Source of the DNA: Tunicatimonas pelagia
GTDB taxonomy: Bacteria; Bacteroidota; Bacteroidia; Cytophagales; Cyclobacteriaceae
DNA: 64,000 nucleotides
Direction of reading: 5' to 3'
Assembly (NCBI RefSeq): GCF_030506325.1
Contig: NZ_CP120683.1
Coordinates: 1,612,001-1,676,000 of the forward strand
The notes under the pieces are model-generated. The model did not search any database. It saw only the letters and a program-made list of their open reading frames with translations, and was not told where the DNA came from. Every line of letters begins with the position of its first letter. The stretch's first letter is position 1. This document shows, in pieces, positions 54,865 through 63,004 of this stretch. The position numbers were made by a program, and so were the translations under genes.

Positions 54865-55935
54865 ATGAAAAGCTATGTTATTCGCTTAGACCAAGGAATG
54901 TACCCCCCTCACGTAAACTTTCTTAAAGAAGAGTTAGGCTTCCATGAGTTAGTTAAGTTCCAGAAAAAAAGTAAAAGGTTGGTAAGTAAGAGACTCACTA
55001 TACTTGAATGCTTTTCTTTTATACTCTTTCTACTTCAGAATCTTCGGCAAATCAGAAACACCCAAACCATTGTTAGTATAGGTTGGGCATCTCTTTTTCT
55101 CAAACTACTGATAAAGCTAAGAATTATACGCTGCCAGCAGTTTTTCTGGTTAGGTTTTTTTATTCACGATTGCCGCTTCTTTCCTTTATTACGACAAATT
55201 ATGGCCTGGACGGCTATCAGCAGAGAGTACTATGTCATTAATTCTGAGGCCGACCGCTCTATCTATCACCAGCATTTAGGTATTCCTAATCATAAGTTGG
55301 TATCCTTGCCCTACGGTGATTTTTCTTCAGCAGATATTGAAGATGAAGAAGTTAGAGCGCAGGTAGGCTCTTACTATTTTGCCGGAGGGTTTACCAACCG
55401 CGATTATGCTTCTCTGATTGATGCCTTCCGAGAACTAAATCAGAAATTAGTGATTGTTGGCTCTCATTTAAATAGAGATTTACAGGTAGAATTACCGTCA
55501 AATGTGCAAGTACTTCGCGATATACCTAAAAAGCAATTTAATACGTTGATAAAAAATGCGAAAGCCTGCATTTTACCGCTAAAAGAAGAAACTGGTGCTT
55601 CGGGCCAAATGGTACTTTTAAGCTACATGAAGCAAGCCAAAGCAGTTATTGTACCCCATATGCAAATTACCCACGAATATTTGGACGAAGGCACTTCCGC
55701 ACTCTTCTACAGTAATGCCCAAAAAGAAATACCCAGTATTATACGCTATCTAGATCAAGATGAAAGAAAGATCGTAGACTTGGGAATTGCCGCCAATAAG
55801 CAATACAACCGCGATTTGGGCGGGGATACCATCAAAGAAAAGTTGTACAAAATAGTAACGGATAACCTACCCCAATCTGCCATTGAAATCAAGACAGAAG
55901 AGAAAGCTTTGGGGAAGGAAGATTATGTGTACTAA
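54865..55935 (+). CDS. GT4-like glycosyltransferase
   Basis: 356 residues. A C-terminal GT-B-like half (YYFAGGFTNRDYASLIDAF at about 169-187, ILPLKEETGASGQMVLLSYMKQAKAVIVP at about 236-265) with an N-terminal half bearing hydrophobic patches but no clear full transmembrane helix. Probably transfers a sugar to a polysaccharide or lipid. It converges on an RmlD-like sugar reductase, with the two stops overlapping by 4 bp, so a surface-glycan context is likely. Sugar and acceptor unknown. Upstream DNA is strongly AT-rich. Confidence 0.7.
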   Translation: MKSYVIRLDQGMYPPHVNFLKEELGFHELVKFQKKSKRLVSKRLTILECFSFILFLLQNLRQIRNTQTIVSIGWASLFLKLLIKLRIIRCQQFFWLGFFIHDCRFFPLLRQIMAWTAISREYYVINSEADRSIYHQHLGIPNHKLVSLPYGDFSSADIEDEEVRAQVGSYYFAGGFTNRDYASLIDAFRELNQKLVIVGSHLNRDLQVELPSNVQVLRDIPKKQFNTLIKNAKACILPLKEETGASGQMVLLSYMKQAKAVIVPHMQITHEYLDEGTSALFYSNAQKEIPSIIRYLDQDERKIVDLGIAANKQYNRDLGGDTIKEKLYKIVTDNLPQSAIEIKTEEKALGKEDYVY

Positions 55936-56843
55936 GAAGCGGTAGAAAACTGCTTTGCTAGGGTAACAACCCCTTCCTCAAATGTGTGAGGGGTAAACCC
56001 TAGTTCGGCTCTCGCCTTTTCAACAATTAGTCCCGTTTCGGGCGGTCGGTTAGCAGTTTGCTTAAATTTAGAAGAATCAGTTTTGGTTATCAGAGAAGCA
56101 TCTAACCCAAATGCTTTAGCTACCTCTAAAGCCATTTGGTAGGGAGTAAGCACTTCTCCACCAGAAATATTGTAAACTCCTTCAGCGCGCTGCTTAGTAA
56201 CTAAATAGCATCCCATTGCCAGGTCCTCAACCAACGTAGGGGTGCGGTACTGATCGTCAACCACACTGATAGGTTTTCGTGTTTCTAGACTATTTTTCAC
56301 CCAAAGCACAATATTAGAACGGCTCATGTTAGGAACTAATCCATAAACTAGAGCAGTACGCAAAATTGCGCTCTTCACCCGGCTCTGCTTGATGAGTGCT
56401 TCAGCCTGAAGCTTCGCCTGTCCGTAAAAGTTTATTGGCTGAGGAGTATCTTCCTCGGTCAAATGACGTTTATCGCCTGCGAATATGAAGTCAGTAGAAA
56501 GATGTACAAAAAAGCTGTTATGCACTTCAGCGGCTCGCAGCAGGTGGGCAACTCCTTGTACGTTGATCTCCCAGCACTCGTTCTGGTGTTGCTCACAATA
56601 GTCAACATCTGTCATGGCTGCAGTGTGGATCACCACATCGGGCTGCACTAGATGAAAAACATTAAAAACCTGATCACGATCAGTAATATCCAGATCAAAA
56701 TATTGATAATTCTGATAGGGCTCAGCAAATCGGGCTTTTCCCCGAGAAGTTATGATCGTATGAATCTCATCATCAGATAGTAATAGCGGAATTAGTTTCT
56801 GACCCAGTAAACCATTCCCACCAGTTAGCAGTACTTTCACCAT
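55932..56843 (-). CDS. RmlD-like dTDP-4-dehydrorhamnose reductase family protein
   Basis: 303 residues from ATG 56843 (the frame extends to 56876, but those residues precede the Rossmann start MVKVLLTGGNGLLGQK). NAD(P) motif GGNGLLG, HTAAMTDVDYCE (about 72-83), catalytic YGQAK (about 138-142), and the RmlD C-terminal substrate region. It might reduce a dTDP-keto sugar, but the family includes methionine-adenosyltransferase-like members, so the exact reaction is not certain. Convergent with the glycosyltransferase gene. Confidence 0.82.
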   Translation of the reverse strand: MVKVLLTGGNGLLGQKLIPLLLSDDEIHTIITSRGKARFAEPYQNYQYFDLDITDRDQVFNVFHLVQPDVVIHTAAMTDVDYCEQHQNECWEINVQGVAHLLRAAEVHNSFFVHLSTDFIFAGDKRHLTEEDTPQPINFYGQAKLQAEALIKQSRVKSAILRTALVYGLVPNMSRSNIVLWVKNSLETRKPISVVDDQYRTPTLVEDLAMGCYLVTKQRAEGVYNISGGEVLTPYQMALEVAKAFGLDASLITKTDSSKFKQTANRPPETGLIVEKARAELGFTPHTFEEGVVTLAKQFSTAS

Positions 56844-56893
56844 ATTCTTTCTATTTCTCTCTCTACAAAAATTCACGTATATAATTAACAGTG

Positions 56894-57757
56894 TTATTGA
56901 ACTGGAAATTCGTATCCGAATTGTTGGGTGATCTTCTTTTTAGAAACCTCTTCTACATCAACCACCATATAAATATCCTGGTTAGGCTTTTCTATTGCCC
57001 TTGCACCAGTAGGTTGAGCAGCAATAGAATCTATTACGTCAAACCCGTCAATCACTTCTCCGAACACCGTGTAGGTGTCGTCTAAATGCGGTGCTCCTCC
57101 TTTAGTAGTGTAAGCTTCCAACCGTTCAGGGGCGTAGCTTTTCTCAACTTTTATTCCCAACTTTTCCTCTAATTCGGGCTTCAACGACATGAGCTTTTGC
57201 GTGTATGCGTCGAACTGCTGACTGTTATATAAGCTCAGTAGTTCTTCTCTTACACTATCGTAATTATCCCGTTGTAGTAATTGCCCAACACCGTCGTTCA
57301 GCTTTCGCATATCAATAGTTAATTCTTCTCGCGACAGCACGGTTCCCTGCACAATATAAAACTGACTACCACTGGATGCTCGCTTCGGATTGATTTGGTC
57401 GCCCTGTCGAGCTGCCGCTAGTGCTCCTTTCTTATGAAACAGCGTATCCACAAATTCAGCCTCAATTGTATAATCTACAGCATCTTCTTGGGTTGATCCG
57501 GGTCGAGTTGCTAAATCACCGGTCTGAATCATAAAATCCTCGATCACTCGGTGAAAAGTTACGCTATCGTACTTTCCACTTTGCGCTAGCTCAATAAAAT
57601 TCTTTTTGTGCTTGGGAGTGGTATCGTATAAAATAGCGCGCATGTCACCGTATTCCGTACTCATCGTTACCAAGAACTCTTTCTCAGAAGAACAACTACT
57701 GATTATAAGTACCAGAAAAAGGCACCAGATATTGCTTAAATATTTTATTTTATACAT
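56894..57757 (-). CDS. Cyclophilin-type peptidyl-prolyl isomerase, lipoprotein
   Basis: 287 residues. Lipobox ISSC (Cys22). Cyclophilin motifs FHRVIEDFMIQTGD (about 73-86), GSQFYIVQG (about 122-130), and YTVFGEVIDGFDVIDSIA (near 235-252). An insert of about 100 residues (about 130-230) separates the two catalytic halves and is absent from standard cyclophilins. It folds outer-membrane or periplasmic proteins. A -7-like box is 11 nt upstream. Confidence 0.9.
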   Translation of the reverse strand: MYKIKYLSNIWCLFLVLIISSCSSEKEFLVTMSTEYGDMRAILYDTTPKHKKNFIELAQSGKYDSVTFHRVIEDFMIQTGDLATRPGSTQEDAVDYTIEAEFVDTLFHKKGALAAARQGDQINPKRASSGSQFYIVQGTVLSREELTIDMRKLNDGVGQLLQRDNYDSVREELLSLYNSQQFDAYTQKLMSLKPELEEKLGIKVEKSYAPERLEAYTTKGGAPHLDDTYTVFGEVIDGFDVIDSIAAQPTGARAIEKPNQDIYMVVDVEEVSKKKITQQFGYEFPVQ

Positions 57758-57767
57758 ATCGCAACTT

Positions 57768-57775
57768 CAAATATA
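57768..57775 (-). promoter_or_regulatory. Candidate -7 box for the cyclophilin gene
   Basis: TATATTTG on the minus strand, 11 nt before the ATG. This is a close spacing, so uncertain. Confidence 0.3.
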
Positions 57776-57804
57776 CTATTTTTAAATAATAAATTAATAA
57801 GGTT

Positions 57805-58722
57805 CTACTTTCTGGCTAGCTCGAGTATCTGATTACCACCCTGAGAAATTATTTTTTCGGCTAGTATTTCCCCTACTTCTTCCGGAAGTTCCTTACTGCC
57901 TGTCGCCTGATCTTTCAGTAAGGTTCTGCCGTCTAAGCTCACTACTCCACCCCGAAGCAACAACCTATTATCAGTGATAGTTGCCAGGGCAAATACTGGC
58001 ACACTACACCCACCCCGTAAGGCCTTTAGGTACGCCCGCTCCGCCCGAAGCTGCTGCTCAGTTATTTCGTGATTGATAAGCTCCCGGATTACTTTCTTTT
58101 TCTCGCTAGACAAACTCGCCAGTACCTCAACCGCCACACTCCCTTGCCCCACGGCGGGGATCATTTGCTCAGTAGAGAACTGATGCACTATTGAGCGATC
58201 GTACTCCATGCGGTGTACTCCGGCGTAGGCCAACATCAGTGCATCGCACTGCCCTGCTTCCATTTTAGCCATGCGGGTTTGTAGATTGCCTCGCATTTCT
58301 ACTGTATTCAGATGAGGATTATAGTGCTTAAGCAATGCCTTACGCCGTACCGATGAAGTACCAATAGTTAGTGGCTGATTGCTGTGCAGGGAAAAATTGG
58401 GTTGATGACTAACGAGCACATCGGCTGTTTGCTCTCGCTCGGTGAAAGCCGCAATTTCAAATGCCTCAGGTAAGCTAGATTGCAGGTCTTTAGCACTATG
58501 TACAGCTAGGTCAATTGTTTTACGTTGGAGTTGCTCCTCTATTTCTTCAGTAAAGACGCCCCGCGTGCCAATTTCAGTAATGGCAACATCTTGCCGTTTA
58601 TCGCCTCGGGTGTTGATAACAACCACTTCGCTTTCTACCCCACCAGCACGCAGTTTCTCGGCTACGTATTGTGTCTGCCACAGGGCTAGCTTACTACCTC
58701 GGGTTCCTATCTTAAGTTTCAT
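57805..58722 (-). CDS. hemC: Porphobilinogen deaminase (hydroxymethylbilane synthase)
   Basis: 305 residues. Joins four porphobilinogens for haem synthesis. IGTRGSKLALWQ (5-16), catalytic Asp79 in HSAKDL, GTSSVRR (121-127), and the cofactor-holding Cys239 in RGGCSVPV. Standard length. Its start overlaps the holB stop by 4 bp. Confidence 0.97.
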   Translation of the reverse strand: MKLKIGTRGSKLALWQTQYVAEKLRAGGVESEVVVINTRGDKRQDVAITEIGTRGVFTEEIEEQLQRKTIDLAVHSAKDLQSSLPEAFEIAAFTEREQTADVLVSHQPNFSLHSNQPLTIGTSSVRRKALLKHYNPHLNTVEMRGNLQTRMAKMEAGQCDALMLAYAGVHRMEYDRSIVHQFSTEQMIPAVGQGSVAVEVLASLSSEKKKVIRELINHEITEQQLRAERAYLKALRGGCSVPVFALATITDNRLLLRGGVVSLDGRTLLKDQATGSKELPEEVGEILAEKIISQGGNQILELARK

Positions 58723-59906
58723 ATCCGCTTAATTAATCGTCCTACGTTCAGCGAAATATCGAGTAGCAGAATCTTCGGATTAGCATTTCTCTCTAGCTGA
58801 ACATAGGCTTCATTAAACCAATAGAGCATTTTCTCCAGTACAGCAGCATTTGCTATTTTACTAAAATTCACTACAAATTCTAGATCTTTACCCTGCACCC
58901 GCATTAACTTTCTTTCTTTTTGTAAAGTATCTTCTTCGCCGTAATCTGCCAACTGATCAACCGAGTGATGCACCAACATCTCACGAATCATAGCCAGCCC
59001 GTAGGAAAAAAGAGCTTTTTGGTTCTCTTTTCCCAGTTTTTGAAATTTATCTACGAACGAAAGTAGTTTTTTATAATCTTGCAGATAGCACAAGCGCATC
59101 CAATCCCGAAAAAGCTGGTGGCTATCATCTTCTACCTCCTGATACAACTGAAGGGCTTTCTGAAAATTACCCTCAGCCAACGTGGCAATACGCCGCAACC
59201 GTTGCCGATCAACTTCTTCTTTCGTAGCCGGATGATTTACGAGCATTTGTATGATTTCTTCATCTGAGAAAGCTCGGATTTGAACGATTTGTGTGCGAGA
59301 TAAAATAGTGGGCAACAGTTGCTCGGTGCTGTGAGCTACTAATATAAATAGCGTCCGATCTGGGGGTTCTTCCAATATCTTAAGAATACCATTGGCAGCG
59401 GCGGGGTGCATTCGCTCCGGATGCCAGATGATAACAATTTTATAGCGATCACCAAACGCAGTAAGGCTCAGTTTTCTGATGATGTTCCGGCTCTCTTCTT
59501 TAGAGATATTGAGTGACTTATTTTCAGCTCCCAGATATTCGCTCCAATCGGCTAACGAGCCGTAGGGACGCTCGGTGAGGAAGGTACGCCACTCGGTAAT
59601 AAAGCTATCGCTTACTACATCTTTCCCAGTTATTTTCTTCGTGGAACCTACCGGAAATACAAAGTGTACGTCGGGCTGAGCGTACTCCACTTTTGATTGC
59701 TGATGACTAGCCGATCGATCACCACAGTGCCCATCTTCCCCTCGGTTCTCACAGTTTAAATATTGAGCGTAGGCTAGTGCCAACGCCAAATTTGGCCCAC
59801 CTTCCGGCCCCAGAAACAATTGGGCATGGGCTACTTGCTCGGTATTGGCCGATTGTATTAAGTGCTGTTTTACTTCAGGTAGACCGTGTATTGCTGAAAA
59901 CTGCAA
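58719..59906 (-). CDS. holB: DNA polymerase III subunit delta'
   Basis: 395 residues from TTG 59906, giving the family-typical LQFSAIHG start. A GTG at 59936 would add ten residues but lies only 7 nt past the rpmE2 terminator. Clamp-loader subunit with a P-loop degraded to GPEGGPNLALA, as delta' lacks ATPase. The zinc module of relatives has four Cys; here only two remain (LNCENRG..HCGDRSASH), with Ser/His where CxxC would be. The sensor-like LAHST/SRTQIVQIR region and AAANGILKILEEPP are typical. It is 4-bp coupled to hemC. Confidence 0.88.
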   Translation of the reverse strand: MQFSAIHGLPEVKQHLIQSANTEQVAHAQLFLGPEGGPNLALALAYAQYLNCENRGEDGHCGDRSASHQQSKVEYAQPDVHFVFPVGSTKKITGKDVVSDSFITEWRTFLTERPYGSLADWSEYLGAENKSLNISKEESRNIIRKLSLTAFGDRYKIVIIWHPERMHPAAANGILKILEEPPDRTLFILVAHSTEQLLPTILSRTQIVQIRAFSDEEIIQMLVNHPATKEEVDRQRLRRIATLAEGNFQKALQLYQEVEDDSHQLFRDWMRLCYLQDYKKLLSFVDKFQKLGKENQKALFSYGLAMIREMLVHHSVDQLADYGEEDTLQKERKLMRVQGKDLEFVVNFSKIANAAVLEKMLYWFNEAYVQLERNANPKILLLDISLNVGRLIKRI

Positions 59907-59942
59907 AATCCAATAGTTACTGTTGGATAAAGGCACAAAAAT

Positions 59943-59973
59943 AAAAAAGTCTCCGATAAGTTTACCGAAGACT
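59943..59973 (-). terminator. Rho-independent terminator after rpmE2
   Basis: A 12-pair stem (59962-59973 with 59948-59959, two wobbles) is followed on the minus strand by six T (plus A at 59943-59948). Strong. Confidence 0.85.
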
Positions 59974-59998
59974 CTAAAAGACTCTTTATTTTCAGAGG

Positions 59999-60244
59999 TT
60001 ATTTCTTTTTATAGCGACGGTTAAATTTCTCAACTCGCCCGGCAGCATCTACGTACAGCTTCTTACCCGTGTAGAATGGATGAGAAGCTGAGCTTACCTC
60101 TATTTTTACTAATGGATAGGTGTTTCCATCTTCCCACTCGGTAGTTTCTTCCGACTGAATAGTAGAACGGGTGACAAATTTGTAGTCACTGGAAGTATCG
60201 TGAAAAACTACTTTTCGGTAATCGGGATGAATATCTTTTTTCAT
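59999..60244 (-). CDS. rpmE2: 50S ribosomal protein bL31 type B
   Basis: 81 residues, [44 protein letters not shown]. It lacks the zinc Cys pair of type A bL31, so it is the zinc-independent form. A single-gene transcript with its own terminator. A -7-like TATTTTTG is 65 nt upstream. Confidence 0.96.
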   Translation of the reverse strand: MKKDIHPDYRKVVFHDTSSDYKFVTRSTIQSEETTEWEDGNTYPLVKIEVSSASHPFYTGKKLYVDAAGRVEKFNRRYKKK

Positions 60245-60308
60245 AGTTCGCTATTTTTCTAAAGCCCAACAGAGGACGGTAAATTTCGGTTCCTTTTTTA
60301 GAGAATCG

Positions 60309-60316
60309 CAAAAATA
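60309..60316 (-). promoter_or_regulatory. Candidate -7 box for rpmE2
   Basis: Reads TATTTTTG on the minus strand, giving a leader of about 60 nt. No clear -33 box. Confidence 0.3.
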
Positions 60317-60348
60317 TGAAATTTATTAAGTTCTGAAAAGCAGATAAT

Positions 60349-61257
60349 CTAAAAAATTAAATGTGAGCGAATCCTGGCTCCTACAAACAAAACGTTTGAC
60401 GGAAGGGGGTACGGTCGGGAAGCATCGTCGAAGTACTGCTCATAGGCCGCAAACGCTTCTAGCACTCCTTGCTTTCCTCGGAAACCCAGCCCAGTTTCTA
60501 CCCGATAATTCATCTTCCAGGCATCTCCCCTATCAAAGAAGATTGGGTTTACCCAAGCGCGAGCGTAGGTGTTTACCACTTTAGACAATTCAGCAGTCCA
60601 TCGCCCGCCAATGAGTAAAGAAGCCCGCAAATTTTCCCAACTTTGATCGCTCTCGAAGTGTTCGGGTCGACGACCATCTACTCGGTAGGTATACGCATTG
60701 AGCCGACCGTACAACCGATATTGCATCCGCTCACCAATCAAATAGTTCGGCGTGCTGAAAGTGGAGTAAAGTGCGGTCATTACTAGCAAACGGCGGGTAG
60801 GGCTATATTCTTCATCAGGCACCGATTCATCAGAAGGTACAGTATTATCAATTTCGTGCCGACAGTGGTGAATAACCCCAAACTCTAGCGTACCAAATTT
60901 CACTTTACGAAAAAAAGCGATGGATTCATTCCAGATAGCGCCCCGCATATGGAAGCTGATCTCATTATGCGGATTCGCCGTAAGCTCGTGCGAAAGTGTT
61001 CCGGCGATAGTTGCTTTGTCGCTAAAACGATAAAGTTCAATCAATCCGAAATACTTGGCATTCCAGGCTTGCTCATCTAGTGCCGAGCCAAAACCTCGCA
61101 TTCCTTCGGCACTAAAAACGACATTCGGTAAGAAGCCACGTTCGCTGGTAGTATCGTCTAACGGGGCTGGAAAAAAGTTGCGCGCCACAAAGATTTGCGC
61201 TGAAGCTGAACTGGAAATTAAGAGCAATAAAAAGATTCTTATCCCGAGAGAAGTCAT
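60349..61257 (-). CDS. Secreted probable outer-membrane protein
   Basis: 302 residues. Signal peptide ends SASA (about 20). The body is rich in aromatic strand segments (FGVIHHCRHEIDN, RYGRLNAYTYRVDG type), compatible with a barrel, and ends in LIF, a Phe-terminated barrel signal. Contains a conserved-looking HHCRHE motif near 133-138. No family named. It lies on its own, with queE 89 nt upstream on the same strand. Confidence 0.6.
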   Translation of the reverse strand: MTSLGIRIFLLLLISSSASAQIFVARNFFPAPLDDTTSERGFLPNVVFSAEGMRGFGSALDEQAWNAKYFGLIELYRFSDKATIAGTLSHELTANPHNEISFHMRGAIWNESIAFFRKVKFGTLEFGVIHHCRHEIDNTVPSDESVPDEEYSPTRRLLVMTALYSTFSTPNYLIGERMQYRLYGRLNAYTYRVDGRRPEHFESDQSWENLRASLLIGGRWTAELSKVVNTYARAWVNPIFFDRGDAWKMNYRVETGLGFRGKQGVLEAFAAYEQYFDDASRPYPLPSNVLFVGARIRSHLIF

Positions 61258-61346
61258 AGTAGTTTTGTTTGATTACTCGGACAAGATACCAACTTAGACT
61301 TTAGCGGATAGCAAAGAATATGTACTATTTATTAGATAAACTTACC

Positions 61347-61928
61347 TCACGGAATATGTAAGAATTTATGCGTTTGCAAAGAGACACGCCACTGCGGATT
61401 TTGCTTAACGTACTCAATGATCTGCGGTAGCACTTTTTCAGCTACACTCCACTCGGGTTGAAGAAATAGCTGACATTGAGGATTCATTTTTTCGGCAAAC
61501 TGCTCGGCCCAACGGAAGTCACTTTTATTATAGATAATAATTTTTAGTTCGTGAGCCTGTTGGTAGATTTCGGGTAGAGGGGCTTTAAATTTTTTGGGCG
61601 AAAAACAAATCCAATCCAATTCCCCACTCAGTGGATACGCTCCCGAAGTCTCAATATTAACTGTAAATCCAGATTGCTTAAGGTTGTGAGTAAGTTCCGT
61701 TAAATCGTACATCAGCGGTTCGCCTCCGGTAATCACGATCAACCTAGCCGGATGCTGAGAAGCTTCTTCCACAATTTCACTGACTGATTTCTGCGGGTGT
61801 TGACTAGCATCCCACGATTCTTTTACATCGCACCAGTGGCAACCCACGTCGCAACCTCCCAGCCGAATAAAATAAGCTGCTTTCCCCTGATGTGCTCCTT
61901 CCCCTTGTAAAGTATAGAAGGCTTCCAT
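61347..61928 (-). CDS. queE: 7-carboxy-7-deazaguanine synthase
   Basis: Radical-SAM enzyme of queuosine/preQ0 synthesis. 193 residues from ATG 61928: MEAFYTLQGEG is the usual start. Its cluster motif is Cys-x3-Cys-x2-Cys (GGCDVGCHWCD, about 29-39), then TGGEPLMY (about 70-77). The frame can be read upstream to 62000, but those 24 residues are the heptad repeat in translation (SELKTQNSEPKTQN) and are not conserved. The gene's leader is therefore occupied by the repeat arm. Confidence 0.94.
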   Translation of the reverse strand: MEAFYTLQGEGAHQGKAAYFIRLGGCDVGCHWCDVKESWDASQHPQKSVSEIVEEASQHPARLIVITGGEPLMYDLTELTHNLKQSGFTVNIETSGAYPLSGELDWICFSPKKFKAPLPEIYQQAHELKIIIYNKSDFRWAEQFAEKMNPQCQLFLQPEWSVAEKVLPQIIEYVKQNPQWRVSLQTHKFLHIP

Positions 61929-61943
61929 GATGGGGAGTTTTTT

Positions 61944-61999
61944 GAGTTCTGGGTTTTGAGTTTTGGGTTCGGAGTTCTGGGTTTTGAGTTCGGAGTTCA
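61944..61999 (-). repeat. Heptamer array, left arm of the four-helix-bundle bracket
   Basis: Eight heptads in register: gagttct, gggtttt, gagtttt, gggttcg, gagttct, gggtttt, gagttcg, gagttca. The array stops 8 nt before the end of the four-helix gene and lies in the queE leader. Confidence 0.9.
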
Positions 62000-62007
62000 T
62001 GAACCTA

Positions 62008-62397
62008 TCATTTATACTTTATGCCTTTTAGTTCTGATTTTTTTAAGTAGTGAACTAGGCTCTGAATCATCCCAGATATTTCATTAGCAAATTGATATAG
62101 CTCACTAAATTCTTGCTCAGTGATATAAGTACGGTCTTTAGCCCGATACAATTGAGACATCACTTCCAAACATGAGCCCTTAGCGTAGAACAAGAATTGA
62201 ACAAACTCTTTGTTTCCACCACGGCCAAAACCCTCCGCAATATTATCCATCACTGACCCGCTCGATCTAAGAATCTGATCCTTTAGGCTAAAATCACGAG
62301 CGAAAAGTTCTTTTCTGGTTGTTTCGTAGATGAGCATACTCAGTTGTCGCGACTTTTGCCAGCATTGCAAATCCTCAAACTTTCTTATTGCTGCCAT
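62008..62397 (-). CDS. Four-helix-bundle protein (23S rRNA intervening-sequence / Avd-like family)
   Basis: 129 residues, four helices. FEDLQCWQKSRQLSMLIYE, FSLKDQILRSSGSVMDNIAEGFGRGGNKEFVQFLFYAKGSCLEVMSQLYRA match the four-helix-bundle family encoded in 23S rRNA intervening sequences and related to diversity-generating-retroelement Avd proteins. Here it is a stand-alone gene, with no rRNA and no reverse transcriptase nearby. It is enclosed by inverted arrays of one heptad unit (61944-61999 and 62425-62452). Its function is unknown; basic, possibly nucleic-acid-binding. Confidence 0.9.
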   Translation of the reverse strand: MAAIRKFEDLQCWQKSRQLSMLIYETTRKELFARDFSLKDQILRSSGSVMDNIAEGFGRGGNKEFVQFLFYAKGSCLEVMSQLYRAKDRTYITEQEFSELYQFANEISGMIQSLVHYLKKSELKGIKYK

Positions 62398-62424
62398 GAG
62401 TTACCAATGACTAATTTTGAATTT

Positions 62425-62452
62425 GAAAACTCTGAACTCAAAACTCAGAACC
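62425..62452 (+). repeat. Heptamer array, right arm of the four-helix-bundle bracket
   Basis: Four heptads gaaaact, ctgaact, caaaact, cagaacc. The inverse reads ggttctg, agttttg, agttcag, agttttc, the same unit as the left arm in opposite orientation. Confidence 0.8.
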
Positions 62453-62477
62453 CTTCACGTTTCACTACATCGCTCAA

Positions 62478-62744
62478 CTAATAGTGTTTCCGGCACTGAA
62501 GAATATATAAGTTTCCGCCCTCATGGCGATATACTAATCGGTGTTCGTGATCAACACGGCGAGACCACCATCCGGATAGGCTAACTCGTAATGGCTCAGG
62601 TTTTCCAATTCCTTCAAATGGAGTACGCTGGTACTGTTTGATAAGTTCGTTGATACGTTTGAGTATTTTCTTGTCAGTCTTTTGCCAGTATAAATAGTCT
62701 TCCCAGCCAACCGATAAAAAAATTAGTTTACTCTCTTCACTCAT
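62478..62744 (-). CDS. yoeB: YoeB-type toxin
   Basis: 88 residues, RelE-superfamily mRNA endonuclease acting on the ribosome. KRINELIKQYQRTPFEG, KPEPLRVSLSGWWSRR and EHRLVY align well with E. coli YoeB, and the catalytic residues are preserved as Glu50, Arg69 and His87. Its start overlaps the antitoxin stop by 8 bp. Complete. Confidence 0.94.
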   Translation of the reverse strand: MSEESKLIFLSVGWEDYLYWQKTDKKILKRINELIKQYQRTPFEGIGKPEPLRVSLSGWWSRRVDHEHRLVYRHEGGNLYILQCRKHY

Positions 62745-62991
62745 TCAACAAACTTCTTTCTACCCCTTTTCCTTCTTCATGCTCTTTTATACCTCGCGCC
62801 AGACGTTCTGCATTTTTGGGGCTGCTTAAAAGATGCAGCGTTTCTTGCATTCCTTCGTAGTCCGATTTTGACAAAACTACCATATCTTGACCGTTGGAGC
62901 GGGTAACATACAAAGGAGCGCGAGACTCAAAAACTTTGTCTAGGAAAGACTTCAGGTTTTGCCGAAAGTTTGAATACGTAGTAATTTCCAT
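62737..62991 (-). CDS. yefM: YefM-type antitoxin
   Basis: 84 residues from ATG 62991 (upstream in-frame codons to 63084 are non-conserved). MEITTYSNFRQNLKSFLDKV is the Phd/YefM DNA-binding fold, VVLSKSDYEGMQETLHLL the usual middle, and an acidic C-terminal tail would neutralise YoeB. A TGTACA-core palindrome lies 25-30 nt upstream. Confidence 0.92.
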   Translation of the reverse strand: MEITTYSNFRQNLKSFLDKVFESRAPLYVTRSNGQDMVVLSKSDYEGMQETLHLLSSPKNAERLARGIKEHEEGKGVERSLLNE

Positions 62992-63004
62992 ATAATTAAA
63001 AGTA

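Noticed and set aside
62008-62397. Four-helix-bundle gene as part of a diversity-generating retroelement or rRNA intron
   Set aside because: No reverse transcriptase, no template/variable repeat pair and no rRNA sequence around it in this window.
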